NCBI GenBank assembly: GCA_900758315.1
Contig: CAAERF010000158.1
Span: 1-5,846 of the forward strand
Direction: 5' to 3'
Origin: an uncultured Oscillospiraceae bacterium
Lineage (GTDB): Bacteria > Bacillota > Clostridia > Oscillospirales > Oscillospiraceae
DNA length: 5,846 nucleotides
In this document: positions 1-5,471 of the stretch, in pieces
Layout: each line of letters begins with the position of its first letter
How positions within the stretch are numbered: the first letter of the stretch is position 1
Program-made: the position numbers and the translations under genes
The notes under the pieces: generated by a model
Databases searched by the model: none
Seen by the model: only the letters and a program-made list of their open reading frames with translations
Told to the model about the DNA's origin: nothing

Positions 1-537
1 AAGCTGGATGTATTGGGCTTCAAAACCACCGGCCGGGATCTCGGTGAACAAATGGCCTTTGGTTTCCTGCTTGAGTTCCTGCAAAAAGTGGTTGTAATTC
101 TCTGCGACAGATTCGCTTGCCATCGCATACAGCGCTTGGGGAAAATCCTGCTTGGGGAAACCGTGTGCATACGACAGGCGCTCGGTCAGGGCCTTTTTCA
201 TTTCATCGGAAAGCTGCCAGTCCGTAGGATGAATCTCTTTGCCAATAGTTTGGCTTACATCAAAGAGATAGTCAAGAGTGAGTTTGGCATTCCGGTAGAC
301 GCAAACGGCAACGCCCTTTGCACGGGGAATCAAATTTCTGCCTATGGTGGCCCATTGCTTTCGTGTTGCCAGAATCGAAACATCCTCGTCCTGTGCGTAC
401 ACAAGAAGTATGTTGTCAAAACTGTGCTTATGGAACTGCGATGCAAATGCCAGATAATCCCGCCAGTTGTGTTCATTTCGGACGATATAGGGAGCCATGA
501 CTTCATATATCGTCCGCAGGCGTTCATCATTTCTCAA
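1..537 (-). CDS. N-terminal part of large ICE protein, LtrC/ArdC-N-like (helicase/methylase type), runs off window
   Basis: I read this gene directly on the minus strand; it is open from 537 to position 1 (179 codons) and continues beyond the window. The best start is a TTG at 537-535, ten bases after a strong GGAGG (548-552), with an in-frame TAA upstream. The only nearby ATGs (530 and 527) are out of frame and give a short spurious ORF. The protein begins MRNDERLRTIYEVMAPYIVR. Around residues 30-85 it has the pattern ASQFHKHSFDNILLVYAQ, then KQWATIGRNLIPRAKGVAVCVYR. This resembles the ArdC-type N-terminal ssDNA-binding region at the front of very large ICE proteins (LtrC-like, often fused to SNF2-helicase or methylase domains). 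Its place directly after ParA-ParB fits conjugative DNA processing. The catalytic part is not visible, so the enzymatic function is inferred from family memory only. Confidence 0.7.
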   Translation of the reverse strand, partial: MRNDERLRTIYEVMAPYIVRNEHNWRDYLAFASQFHKHSFDNILLVYAQDEDVSILATRKQWATIGRNLIPRAKGVAVCVYRNAKLTLDYLFDVSQTIGKEIHPTDWQLSDEMKKALTERLSYAHGFPKQDFPQALYAMASESVAENYNHFLQELKQETKGHLFTEIPAGGFEAQYIQL

Positions 538-571
538 CGGTATCTGACCTCCTTCCTGTATTGGTGATTAT

Positions 572-587
572 GGCCGGTTATCCGGCC
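572..587. repeat. GC-rich perfect hairpin overlapping the parB stop
   Basis: GGCCGG (572-577) and CCGGCC (582-587) form a perfect 6-bp dyad around a four-base loop. It includes the parB TAA stop (578-580) and lies just before the ribosome binding site of the next gene. No U-tract follows on the minus strand, so it is not a standard terminator. It may act in mRNA processing, stability or coupling between parB and the downstream gene; this role is inference. Confidence 0.55.
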
Positions 588-1618
588 TCTTGCTCGGATT
601 CCTGTCCTTTCTGAGCAAAGTAGAGGGCAAGTGCCTCGTCCACAATGCTGTCGAACTCTTTCTGGCTGATGCTGGTGGTAAAGTATTTCTTGTAAATCGC
701 CGGTTTGACCTTGAACGCCGTAGCCGTGGATTTCTTGGGTTTCCGGTTAAATTCGCCGGACAAAATCTGTTCGGTACGCTCCGGGGTCAGTTTTCCTGTA
801 TATTCCCGCAGCAGGACAACCTTTCCCTCATTGACCTTGTACTCGCTTCCCGAAAGTACATCGTCAACCATCTGCTGTTCCTGTTCGGTCAGATAAGAGA
901 GCTGCACAGCCACCACAATCGGGAACTCGGCATCATCAATTCGCCTTTTCAGCGGAGTAATCAACTCATTGATGCGGAGATAGTTCGCAACGGCGCGGCC
1001 TTTTAAGTCATATTCAGCACCTAAAATATCCCGGCTTTTCGTCCTGTGGCACTGAGTGCCACTTGTGGGATTTTCCCTGATTTCATCAGGGTTTTCCAGC
1101 CTTTTCAGTTCCTCGATAATATCGTTCCGGCGCCCCTGACAGATCATCTTGGAATAGCGCAGCGCCAGCACCGCCGCTTTTTCAGAGGGCAGCATTTCGG
1201 AGAAGGAGCGTTGCAGGACATTGGTTTCGATCACATAAATCCAGGCATCTTCATCGGAGAGATTTTCCTTGACGATACAGGGAAGTTCACGGTTCGCAAT
1301 GGCTGCGGCGTTCTGCCGGTTATGACCGGCCAGCATTTCATACTCAAAGCCATCTTCATCCCGTTCGATCTTGCGGATGATGGCGGGAGTCAGGACCCCA
1401 TGTTCCGAAATGCTTTCTACCAGATCATTGAGCCGGTCGCCCTCATACAGCCGGAACGGATGGCCTCGGAAAGCACGAATGGCCTGCGGGGGAAGGGTGA
1501 TGATGGTGTTCTTGGTCGGCAAGGATACGGAAGGGGTGGGTTCAATAGGTCTTTCTTCTGCGGCATCCAAGCCCAGAAGATCGTCAATGGACTTGATGCG
1601 CGGATTGATTTTAGGCAT
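578..1618 (-). CDS. parB: ParB/Spo0J-family partition protein of an ICE
   Basis: This is a DNA-binding partition protein expected to load near parS sites and stimulate the adjacent ParA ATPase. I chose the ATG at 1618 (346 aa) over an ATG 12 codons upstream because AAGGAGG lies about nine bases before it and the protein then starts cleanly at MPKINPRIKSIDDLLGLD. The N-terminal ParB/sulfiredoxin-like domain spans about residues 40-125, with LVESISEHGVLTPAIIRK and then AGHNRQNAA (97-105) in the place of the usual GERR box. A central helix-turn-helix region follows (about 135-250, including LKGRAVANYLRINELITPL). The linker SGTQCHRTKSRD is encoded over a striking DNA palindrome (1046-1062). The start overlaps the parA stop by eight bases, implying coupled translation. 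The HNR variant of the nucleotide-binding box is common in mobile-element ParBs as I remember them; CTP use cannot be judged from sequence. Confidence 0.92.
   Translation of the reverse strand: MPKINPRIKSIDDLLGLDAAEERPIEPTPSVSLPTKNTIITLPPQAIRAFRGHPFRLYEGDRLNDLVESISEHGVLTPAIIRKIERDEDGFEYEMLAGHNRQNAAAIANRELPCIVKENLSDEDAWIYVIETNVLQRSFSEMLPSEKAAVLALRYSKMICQGRRNDIIEELKRLENPDEIRENPTSGTQCHRTKSRDILGAEYDLKGRAVANYLRINELITPLKRRIDDAEFPIVVAVQLSYLTEQEQQMVDDVLSGSEYKVNEGKVVLLREYTGKLTPERTEQILSGEFNRKPKKSTATAFKVKPAIYKKYFTTSISQKEFDSIVDEALALYFAQKGQESEQEAG
1046..1062. promoter_or_regulatory. 17-bp palindrome inside parB, candidate ParB or regulator binding site
   Basis: GTGGCACT (1046-1053), one central G, then AGTGCCAC (1055-1062) form two perfect 8-bp arms. 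The site lies in the codons for SGTQCH in the linker between the ParB N-terminal and central regions. It does not match the canonical chromosomal parS (TGTTTCACGTGAAACA). A centromere-like site inside or beside parB is known for Spo0J-type systems, so this is a reasonable candidate, but coding constraint could also explain it. Confidence 0.35.
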
Positions 1619-2393
1619 TTGCCAGCACCTCCTTTGCAAGTTCCAGATAGGCAAGAGAGGCGGGGTTTGCCTGCTCCAGTTCCATGACGCTCATTCCGTA
1701 GCTGTTTGCGTCCCCCACCTTGACCGTGTAGGGAATCTGACAGTTGAAGATGGGGAGCGATTGGAACGCCTTTGTGACCTGACCGTATGTACGGCGATAC
1801 AGGTTCGTCCGCTTGTTGCATTTGGTGAACAGGATACCGCCGATCTCAATGCTGGGATTTAATTTCCGCTTGATTTTCTTGATGGTGTCCACCAACGCCT
1901 GCAAACCGGTCAGAGCGAACAGTTCCGGGTCAATCGGGATGATTACCTCGTCGGCAGCCGTTAAAGCGTTGATGGTCAACGAGCCAAGAGAGGGGTTGGT
2001 GTCCACGATAATGTAATCGTAGGACAGCCGCAGAGGATTCAGCAGAGCAGCCAGGTAGTCATTGCTGTCCGGCGTCATCAGCAGATTTGCCTCCGCAACG
2101 GTGAGAGATCGGCTGGAAGGGATCAAGTCCACAGAGCCGATTTTCTGGATGAACTCGTTGGTATCCGGCAGAGATTCGTCCAGAAGCAGATTGGTGATAA
2201 GAGTCCCGGTATTATAGGGCGCCTGGGTCGGCAGGACACCGAAACTGGTGGTGAGGTTATACTGGGGGTCAAAGTCAACTACCAAGACCTTCTTGCCCAT
2301 CTCGGCCAGCGCGTAGGACAGATTTCGGACCGTGCTGGTCTTGGCTACCCCACCTTTCTGGTTGGCTACAACAATGATTTTCCCGCTTTCCAT
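1611..2393 (-). CDS. parA: ParA/Soj-family partition ATPase
   Basis: This P-loop ATPase of 260 aa should work with the ParB encoded next to segregate or stabilise the element when extrachromosomal. The deviant Walker A motif is KGGVAKTST at residues 13-21, including the signature lysine at 13. The A' motif is VLVVDFDPQ (36-44). Walker B is YIIVDTNPSLG (127-137), with TNP where many Soj proteins have a CPP or APP variant. There is no N-terminal HTH, so it is the short Soj-like type rather than P1-type ParA. The ATG at 2393 is supported by AGGAGG nine bases upstream. Its first 28 bases overlap the end of HTH regulator B, and its last bases overlap the parB start, so the genes are very probably co-transcribed and translationally coupled. 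It looks full length with all motifs intact. Confidence 0.96.
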   Translation of the reverse strand: MESGKIIVVANQKGGVAKTSTVRNLSYALAEMGKKVLVVDFDPQYNLTTSFGVLPTQAPYNTGTLITNLLLDESLPDTNEFIQKIGSVDLIPSSRSLTVAEANLLMTPDSNDYLAALLNPLRLSYDYIIVDTNPSLGSLTINALTAADEVIIPIDPELFALTGLQALVDTIKKIKRKLNPSIEIGGILFTKCNKRTNLYRRTYGQVTKAFQSLPIFNCQIPYTVKVGDANSYGMSVMELEQANPASLAYLELAKEVLANA

Positions 2394-2950
2394 GATAGAA
2401 AACCTCCTATTTTTTCGTGGAATTTTTGTGATTTCAAGCGTTTGTTCAAGTATGCGTCACTGGCCATAAAGTCGATCAGATTGACCTTCGGGATGATAAA
2501 TGCCGGACCATGTGAAAGAGCTTTTAGCTTTTTCGTTCTGATCCATTTTGCGACCGTAGATGCCGTGGCGCCTGTTAATTCCGCGGCCTCTCTCGTGGAA
2601 ACTATGTCGGGAATGTCCCGGAAACTCTCCATGTAGTATTTTCGCAGTTCCTCCGTTGTCACAGATTCGGGAAGCAGGGGCTTGACTGCGTATGTCCCGC
2701 TATATGAGCCGGGGGGAAGTTTGTATTTTTCGGGGTGGATTTCCCTGCGCTCAAGGTAGCGAACTATGTCTTTCATCTTTATGGTGTAATTCCGGGTCTT
2801 TTTCCCACTCTGTACGCAGGGAACCAGACCGGATTGCAGCAGATAACGAGCTGTGCGTTTGCTGATATGACAGATAATGCGGAATTGCTCTTTTTGGACT
2901 GTTTCTGGGTACTGATTCAGCAAATAGCGATACTTGGATACCTGTGCCAC
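2366..2950 (-). CDS. Double helix-turn-helix regulator B of the partition operon
   Basis: This is a 194-aa DNA-binding protein, probably a transcriptional regulator of the element. I chose a GTG start at 2950-2948 because AGGAGG lies eight bases upstream and the upstream gene stops at 2952-2954; a TTG 12 codons earlier lies before that ribosome binding site. It contains two MerR/excisionase-like HTH units. One is at about residues 15-60 (EQFRIICHISKRTARYLLQ, then GLVP). The second is at about 120-165 (STREAAELTGATASTVAKWI, then KKLKA and a short wing). The layout is the same as in regulator A upstream, pointing to an old duplication. The C-terminus (FLSWKAGKSLL) overlaps the parA start by 28 bases. 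Its exact target is unknown; autoregulation of this operon is the simplest guess. Confidence 0.8.
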   Translation of the reverse strand: MAQVSKYRYLLNQYPETVQKEQFRIICHISKRTARYLLQSGLVPCVQSGKKTRNYTIKMKDIVRYLERREIHPEKYKLPPGSYSGTYAVKPLLPESVTTEELRKYYMESFRDIPDIVSTREAAELTGATASTVAKWIRTKKLKALSHGPAFIIPKVNLIDFMASDAYLNKRLKSQKFHEKIGGFLSWKAGKSLL

Positions 2951-2951
2951 A

Positions 2952-3482
2952 TCACTCGCCTCCTTTTTCCTGCCACAGACGCTCAAATGTATCCATCAAT
3001 TCCTTTTGGAGAGGGGTCTTTCGGCGGATACGGCGGTAATATGGGCTTATCAGAAAGTCCAGCATAAAATCCTTTGGGACGGTGTACTGCTTTCCGGGCT
3101 GGAAAGCCTTCAGAATCCCTGTACTGATCCACCGCACGATTGCCGAGGACGAAAAGCCTGTAATCTGCTGAATATCCTTTACGGAAAGCAGGTCTGAGTA
3201 GGGAGAGAGGTGTTCGTCATAGAATGTTCTCATAGCACAGATATAGGGACTGTCTGCTTCTTGTCTGCACTCACGCCGATAGAGATAGGCAAGAATGTCC
3301 GTCAGCTTGATTTTGTGGCTACGGATCAGGTGGTTTTGCTCAATGGTGTAGGGAATCTCACCTTGTTGCTCCAAATTGTAGGCGGTCTTGGGACAGATGT
3401 GGCAGATCTCGCATAGTTCCCGTTTGGTTACATAGGCGGGATACTTTGCGACGATGTCGGGGTAATACTTAGTCAAATCCAT
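2952..3482 (-). CDS. Double helix-turn-helix regulator A, first gene of the partition operon
   Basis: This is a 176-aa protein starting MDLTKYYPDIVAKYPAYVTK; a GTG three codons upstream (3491) is an alternative start. Unlike every other gene here, it has no good Shine-Dalgarno, only a weak GTGAG-like stretch, so its translation may be low or controlled. Two HTH units are visible. The first is at about residues 18-70 (KRELCEICHICPKTAYNLEQ, then GEIP). The second is at about 100-150 (SVKDIQQITGFSSSAIVRWI, then GILKA and YTVPK). This matches the MerR/excisionase-like fold. It is a paralogue of regulator B, which starts one base after this stop. Its N-terminal unit also resembles the small protein beside the integrase. 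A likely role is control of the ICE partition/transfer operon from its own promoter; no specific family name can be assigned from sequence alone. Confidence 0.78.
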   Translation of the reverse strand: MDLTKYYPDIVAKYPAYVTKRELCEICHICPKTAYNLEQQGEIPYTIEQNHLIRSHKIKLTDILAYLYRRECRQEADSPYICAMRTFYDEHLSPYSDLLSVKDIQQITGFSSSAIVRWISTGILKAFQPGKQYTVPKDFMLDFLISPYYRRIRRKTPLQKELMDTFERLWQEKGGE

Positions 3483-3520
3483 GTGCAGCACTCACTTTCT
3501 TGTTCATCTGTCATTGGTAG

Positions 3521-3534
3521 GTGAGGTACTTCAC
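3521..3534. promoter_or_regulatory. Candidate operator palindrome upstream of regulator A
   Basis: GTGAGGTACTTCAC is a palindrome centred on GTAC, with 12 of 14 positions symmetric. It lies about 40 bases before the regulator A start and just downstream of the candidate -10 box (3543-3548), a position suited to repression. One of the HTH proteins encoded by the operon is the natural candidate to bind it; this is inference. Confidence 0.4.
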
Positions 3535-3542
3535 TGGTGTGT

Positions 3543-3570
3543 AAAATATTGGATTTTGAAGTGGGTTCAA
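3543..3570 (-). promoter_or_regulatory. Candidate promoter for the partition operon
   Basis: On the minus strand, TTGAAC (3570-3565) and TATTTT (3548-3543) are separated by 16 bases. Both match the sigma-A consensus at four of six positions. The -35 box lies within a repeated 14-mer (3561-3574). Transcription would begin near 3536, just before the GTAC-centred palindrome. The boxes are weak, so the site is tentative. Confidence 0.3.
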
Positions 3571-3733
3571 ATAAGATCAAGTTGTCTAATCAAAATGGTG
3601 ATTTGCGTTTTCGTGAAATGGTATGGGTGTGAATACCCCCAATCTGGCGTCCAGTTCTATCCTTGTTCTATCCTCCGGTCATAATTCGGGGCAAAAATGG
3701 GAAGAACTCGGAAAGCCCTGTGGGTTCAAATAA
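3561..3733 (+). repeat. Pair of identical 14-mers containing GGGTTCAAAT
   Basis: GTGGGTTCAAATAA occurs at 3561-3574 and again at 3720-3733. An 11-base part (TGGGTTCAAAT) occurs a third time on the minus strand at 4236-4226, inside the integrase 3' end. The core GTTCAAAT also forms the T-loop of the tRNA-Ser. Possible meanings are recombinase or regulator binding sites, or relics of tRNA-derived attachment sites. Confidence 0.5.
3654..3673 (+). repeat. Tandem 9-mer repeat with 11-bp period
   Basis: GTTCTATCC occurs at 3654-3662 and 3665-3673, separated by TT. The 11-bp period places the copies on the same DNA face, as for a cooperative protein binding site. There are only two copies, so chance duplication is possible. 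Confidence 0.4.
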
Positions 3734-3741
3734 AAATGAAA

Positions 3742-3788
3742 AACGGAAGCCAAAATCCGCAGTATACCGCAGCTTTTGGGCTTCCGTT
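3742..3788 (-). terminator. Large stem-loop, probable Rho-independent terminator on the minus strand
   Basis: AACGGAAGCC (3742-3751) pairs perfectly with GGCTTCCGTT (3779-3788), and AAAA (3752-3755) continues the stem against TTTT (3774-3777) with one bulged G. An imperfect inner stem closes on a TATA loop. On the minus strand the stem is followed by TTTTTCATTTTT, the expected U-rich tail, whereas the plus side lacks one. It would stop leftward transcription coming through the tRNA region before it reaches the partition operon. Confidence 0.55.
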
Positions 3789-3892
3789 GTGTACTTCCAT
3801 CTTCGCTTAATTTCCACCAAAAATCACAAGGGGGAAATGACTCGAAATCAAGCAGGCATTTTGGAAGTAGCCACTGATTTTCTAACGACCCA

Positions 3893-3920
3893 TCGTCAAA
3901 AACGTACCATTTTCTACAAT
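3893..3920 (+). promoter_or_regulatory. Candidate promoter for tRNA-Ser
   Basis: TCGTCA (3893-3898) and TACAAT (3915-3920) are separated by 16 bases. The -10 box matches consensus at five of six positions and the -35 box at four of six. This would give a 5' leader of about 60 bases before the mature tRNA. It is the best candidate upstream, but not strong. Confidence 0.3.
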
Positions 3921-3988
3921 TAAATATTTGCTGTTCTCTCCTACTTTTCTCTCCTTTTTCCGGAGAAGATTTTGGAGGATTACTATAG

Positions 3989-4080
3989 GGAGCATTACCC
4001 AAGAGGTCGAAGGGGTCGCACTCGAAATGCGATAGGGCGTTTGTAGCGCCGCCAGAGTTCAAATCTCTGATGCTCCGCCA
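3989..4080 (+). tRNA. tRNA-Ser, anticodon CGA (reads UCG), with encoded CCA
   Basis: The full cloverleaf can be folded by eye. The acceptor stem is GGAGCAT with ATGCTCC (7 bp), then discriminator G and CCA at 4078-4080. The D-arm has CCC/GGG. The anticodon arm is TCGCA-CTCGAAA-TGCGA, giving anticodon CGA. A long variable arm typical of class II tRNAs (GGCG/CGCC stem) and a T-arm CAGAG-TTCAAAT-CTCTG follow. The long variable arm confirms serine. The tRNA is complete and looks functional. The 3' half is the likely attachment target of the integrase encoded just downstream, because tyrosine integrases of genomic islands commonly use tRNA 3' ends and regenerate the gene on insertion. No second copy of the 3' end is present in the window. 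Confidence 0.97.
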
Positions 4081-4083
4081 ATC

Positions 4084-4126
4084 AACGGTACAACGTGCTT
4101 TTTTGAGCACATTGTACCGTTTTTTT
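4084..4126 (+). terminator. Rho-independent terminator of tRNA-Ser
   Basis: Arms at 4084-4099 (AACGGTACAACGTGCT) and 4106-4121 pair over 16 positions with a single C-A mismatch, around a TTTTTG loop. A run of seven T residues (4120-4126) follows. It begins four bases after the tRNA CCA. A second dyad, CCGTTTTTT (4117-4125) with AAAAAACGG (4131-4139), overlaps its 3' arm. Confidence 0.88.
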
Positions 4127-4167
4127 ATGCAAAAAACGGAATTTTTGAGTTTGACAATTTCATAACA

Positions 4168-4197
4168 GGAGAGAAAACGCCCTGTTTTGGAGAGAAA
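4168..4197 (+). repeat. GGAGAGAAA direct repeat between integrase and tRNA, candidate Int arm sites
   Basis: GGAGAGAAA occurs at 4168-4176 and 4189-4197, 21 bp apart start to start, or two helical turns. The reverse complement TTCTCTCC occurs twice on the other side of the tRNA (3934-3941 and 3947-3954). Short direct repeats flanking a core are typical of arm-type binding sites for the N-terminal domain of integrases of this kind, but purine-rich octamers can recur by chance. Confidence 0.35.
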
Positions 4198-4207
4198 TCA
4201 CACTTTT

Positions 4208-5389
4208 TTAAGTGTCATTTTCCGGATTTGAACCCATTCCAAGCCCGTTCAGCATCGCTTCTGCCGAAGAAACCTTGGAAGCGTAGTCCAAATGCGAATA
4301 AATATTCGCGGTGGTAGAGAAATCGCTGTGTCCCAGCCACTCCTGAATCATCTTCATCGGAACACCATTTGCCAAAAGCAAGCTGGCGCAAGAGTGGCGC
4401 AAATCGTGAAAGCGGATGCGCCGCAGATGATAATTTTGCAGGGTGATCTGGAACGAATTGGAGAGATAATCCGGCTTGAGCAGATTGCCCATTGCGTCTA
4501 CGCAGATGTAGTCTGCGTATTTTTTGTTGTAGCACCTACCGCACAGCTTGCGGTTTTCTTTCTGTTCCTCCTGCAAGGCCAGCAGCCGTTCCCGGAAAAC
4601 CGGTACAAGCGGCAAGGTGCGCTTGCTGGATTTGGTTTTTGTGCCATTGGATTCTACAAGCACTTCTTTTCCATCCAGCCGAACCGTTGTGACCGTGTGG
4701 CAGATTTCAATCGTGTTCTGCTCAAAGTCCACAGCAGCCCATTTCAGCCCTACAACCTCGCTGCGGCGGAGACCATAAAAGGCAGTCAACATAACTGCCA
4801 CCTCAATTTTACTGCCGCGCACAGCGTCGAACAGCGCGTTCATTTCGTCCTTGCTGTAAAAGTTCCCGGTAAATTCGTTTTTCTTTGGGCGGTCTACCTT
4901 GTCGGCAGAGTTCACATCAATCAGGTCTGTTTTCACTGCGTATTTCAAGGCGCGGTGGATAACCGCATGATAGTGAATGACCGTATTGGGCTTCACACGC
5001 TCCAACTGTTCCTGATAAAATGCTTGGATATGAACCGCTTTCAGGTCGCCCAGCGTAACGCCGAGATTTCTAAAGTAAGGAATGATCCTGCTGTTCGACA
5101 GTTCCTTGTAGCTGGCGTAGGTTGTCAGCTTGACGGTTGACTTTGCGATTTCCAGCCATTGCACCAGATAATCCGCAAACAGCATAGCTTTGCTGGGCGG
5201 ACCGTTGGGGTCAACGGGTGGCTCAAAGTCGTCTTGCAGCTCACGCATCATCGCCTCGGCGCGCCGCTTGTTGCCCTTGATGGGCAAGCCCGTGGATTGC
5301 CATTTGGTTTTGCGTTTGCCGTCATAAGTTTTGTAGGTTAATACCACATAGTAGATACCATTTTTTTCTTGCAGATGCCCTGCGACCAT
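4208..5389 (-). CDS. int: Tyrosine recombinase/integrase of an ICE (Tn916/Tn1549 type)
   Basis: This enzyme of 393 aa should catalyse site-specific insertion and excision of the element, most likely at the adjacent tRNA-Ser 3' end. I chose the ATG at 5389 because AGGAGG lies nine bases upstream; an earlier start 26 codons upstream would begin before that site. The N-terminal arm-binding region is at residues 1-60 (HLQEKNGIYYVVLTYKTYDG). The SAM-like core-binding domain is at about 70-170 (FADYLVQWLEIAKSTVKLTT). The catalytic set is complete: Arg208 (YGLRRSE), a Lys near 253 (TKTKSSKRTLPL), His328 and Arg331 (FHDLRHS), His354 (LGHSD) and nucleophile Tyr364 (ANIYSH). A CxxC plus a third Cys (283, 286, 296) lies within the catalytic domain. 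The gene ends 128 bases from the tRNA and follows the excisionase-like gene on the same strand. It appears intact and active. Confidence 0.95.
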   Translation of the reverse strand: MVAGHLQEKNGIYYVVLTYKTYDGKRKTKWQSTGLPIKGNKRRAEAMMRELQDDFEPPVDPNGPPSKAMLFADYLVQWLEIAKSTVKLTTYASYKELSNSRIIPYFRNLGVTLGDLKAVHIQAFYQEQLERVKPNTVIHYHAVIHRALKYAVKTDLIDVNSADKVDRPKKNEFTGNFYSKDEMNALFDAVRGSKIEVAVMLTAFYGLRRSEVVGLKWAAVDFEQNTIEICHTVTTVRLDGKEVLVESNGTKTKSSKRTLPLVPVFRERLLALQEEQKENRKLCGRCYNKKYADYICVDAMGNLLKPDYLSNSFQITLQNYHLRRIRFHDLRHSCASLLLANGVPMKMIQEWLGHSDFSTTANIYSHLDYASKVSSAEAMLNGLGMGSNPENDT

Positions 5390-5442
5390 AAATAAATACC
5401 TCCTTCGGTTTGGGTCGCCCCCAATCTGCTGTTGACAAGAAC

Positions 5443-5471
5443 AGCATAACGCATCGGCGCAAAACAATCAA
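5443..5471 (-). promoter_or_regulatory. Candidate promoter for int
   Basis: On the minus strand, TTGATT (5471-5466) and TATGCT (5448-5443) are separated by exactly 17 bases; each matches consensus at four of six positions. The -35 box overlaps the last bases of the xis-end hairpin, so integrase could be transcribed both from here and by read-through. A small GCTGTT/AACAGC dyad (5428-5433, 5440-5445) lies at the expected start of transcription. Confidence 0.3.

Larger units (their letters stand above)
3492..3988. other. Gene-free control/junction region between partition operon and tRNA
   Basis: This stretch of nearly 500 bp holds no convincing gene. Open frames here lack ribosome binding sites and recognisable content, and the longest (minus, 3679-4110) runs through the tRNA. 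It contains the candidate operon promoter and operator, two copies of a 14-mer (3561-3574 and 3720-3733), a small CTGG/CCAG dyad (3644-3654), a tandem GTTCTATCC repeat (3654-3673), a large stem-loop (3742-3788), a possible tRNA promoter, and two TTCTCTCC octamers (3934-3941, 3947-3954). It is more A+T-rich than the flanking genes. The outer end of the left-hand element probably lies somewhere within it, but no boundary repeat can be identified with confidence. Confidence 0.6.

Noticed and set aside
13..567. Long plus-strand open frame of 184 codons
   Set aside because: It is antisense to the minus-strand ICE gene, which has a strong ribosome binding site and recognisable ArdC-like content; the plus frame has neither.
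1371..1862. Overlapping open frames on both strands across the parA/parB junction
   Set aside because: They are shadows of parA and parB, which have clear motifs and ribosome binding sites.
3473..3514. 13-codon minus-strand leader ORF (MTDEQESECCTWI) overlapping the regulator A start
   Set aside because: There is no ribosome binding site, and nothing beyond overlap supports a leader peptide role.
3620..3637. Small GGTAT/ATACC dyad
   Set aside because: The stem is five base pairs with an eight-base loop, within chance expectation for this length of DNA.
3757..3772. Direct repeat CCGCAG-TATA-CCGCAG
   Set aside because: It is better explained as the inner imperfect stem and loop of the large dyad at 3742-3788.
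3663..3923. Plus-strand open frame, including a shorter version starting at an ATG after a GGGGG stretch near 3838
   Set aside because: It crosses the large dyad; the shorter form would be 28 residues with a G-run only two bases before the ATG, too close for a normal ribosome binding site.
3679..4110. Minus-strand open frame of 143 codons
   Set aside because: It runs antisense through the tRNA-Ser and a stem-loop; its protein is a translation of RNA and non-coding sequence.
4151..4156. Perfect TTGACA on the plus strand between the tRNA terminator and int
   Set aside because: No -10-like box lies 16-18 bases downstream, and no plus-strand gene follows.
4292..5140. Plus-strand open frame of 282 codons
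   Set aside because: It is antisense to the integrase, whose full catalytic motif set is certain; the plus frame shows no recognisable domain.
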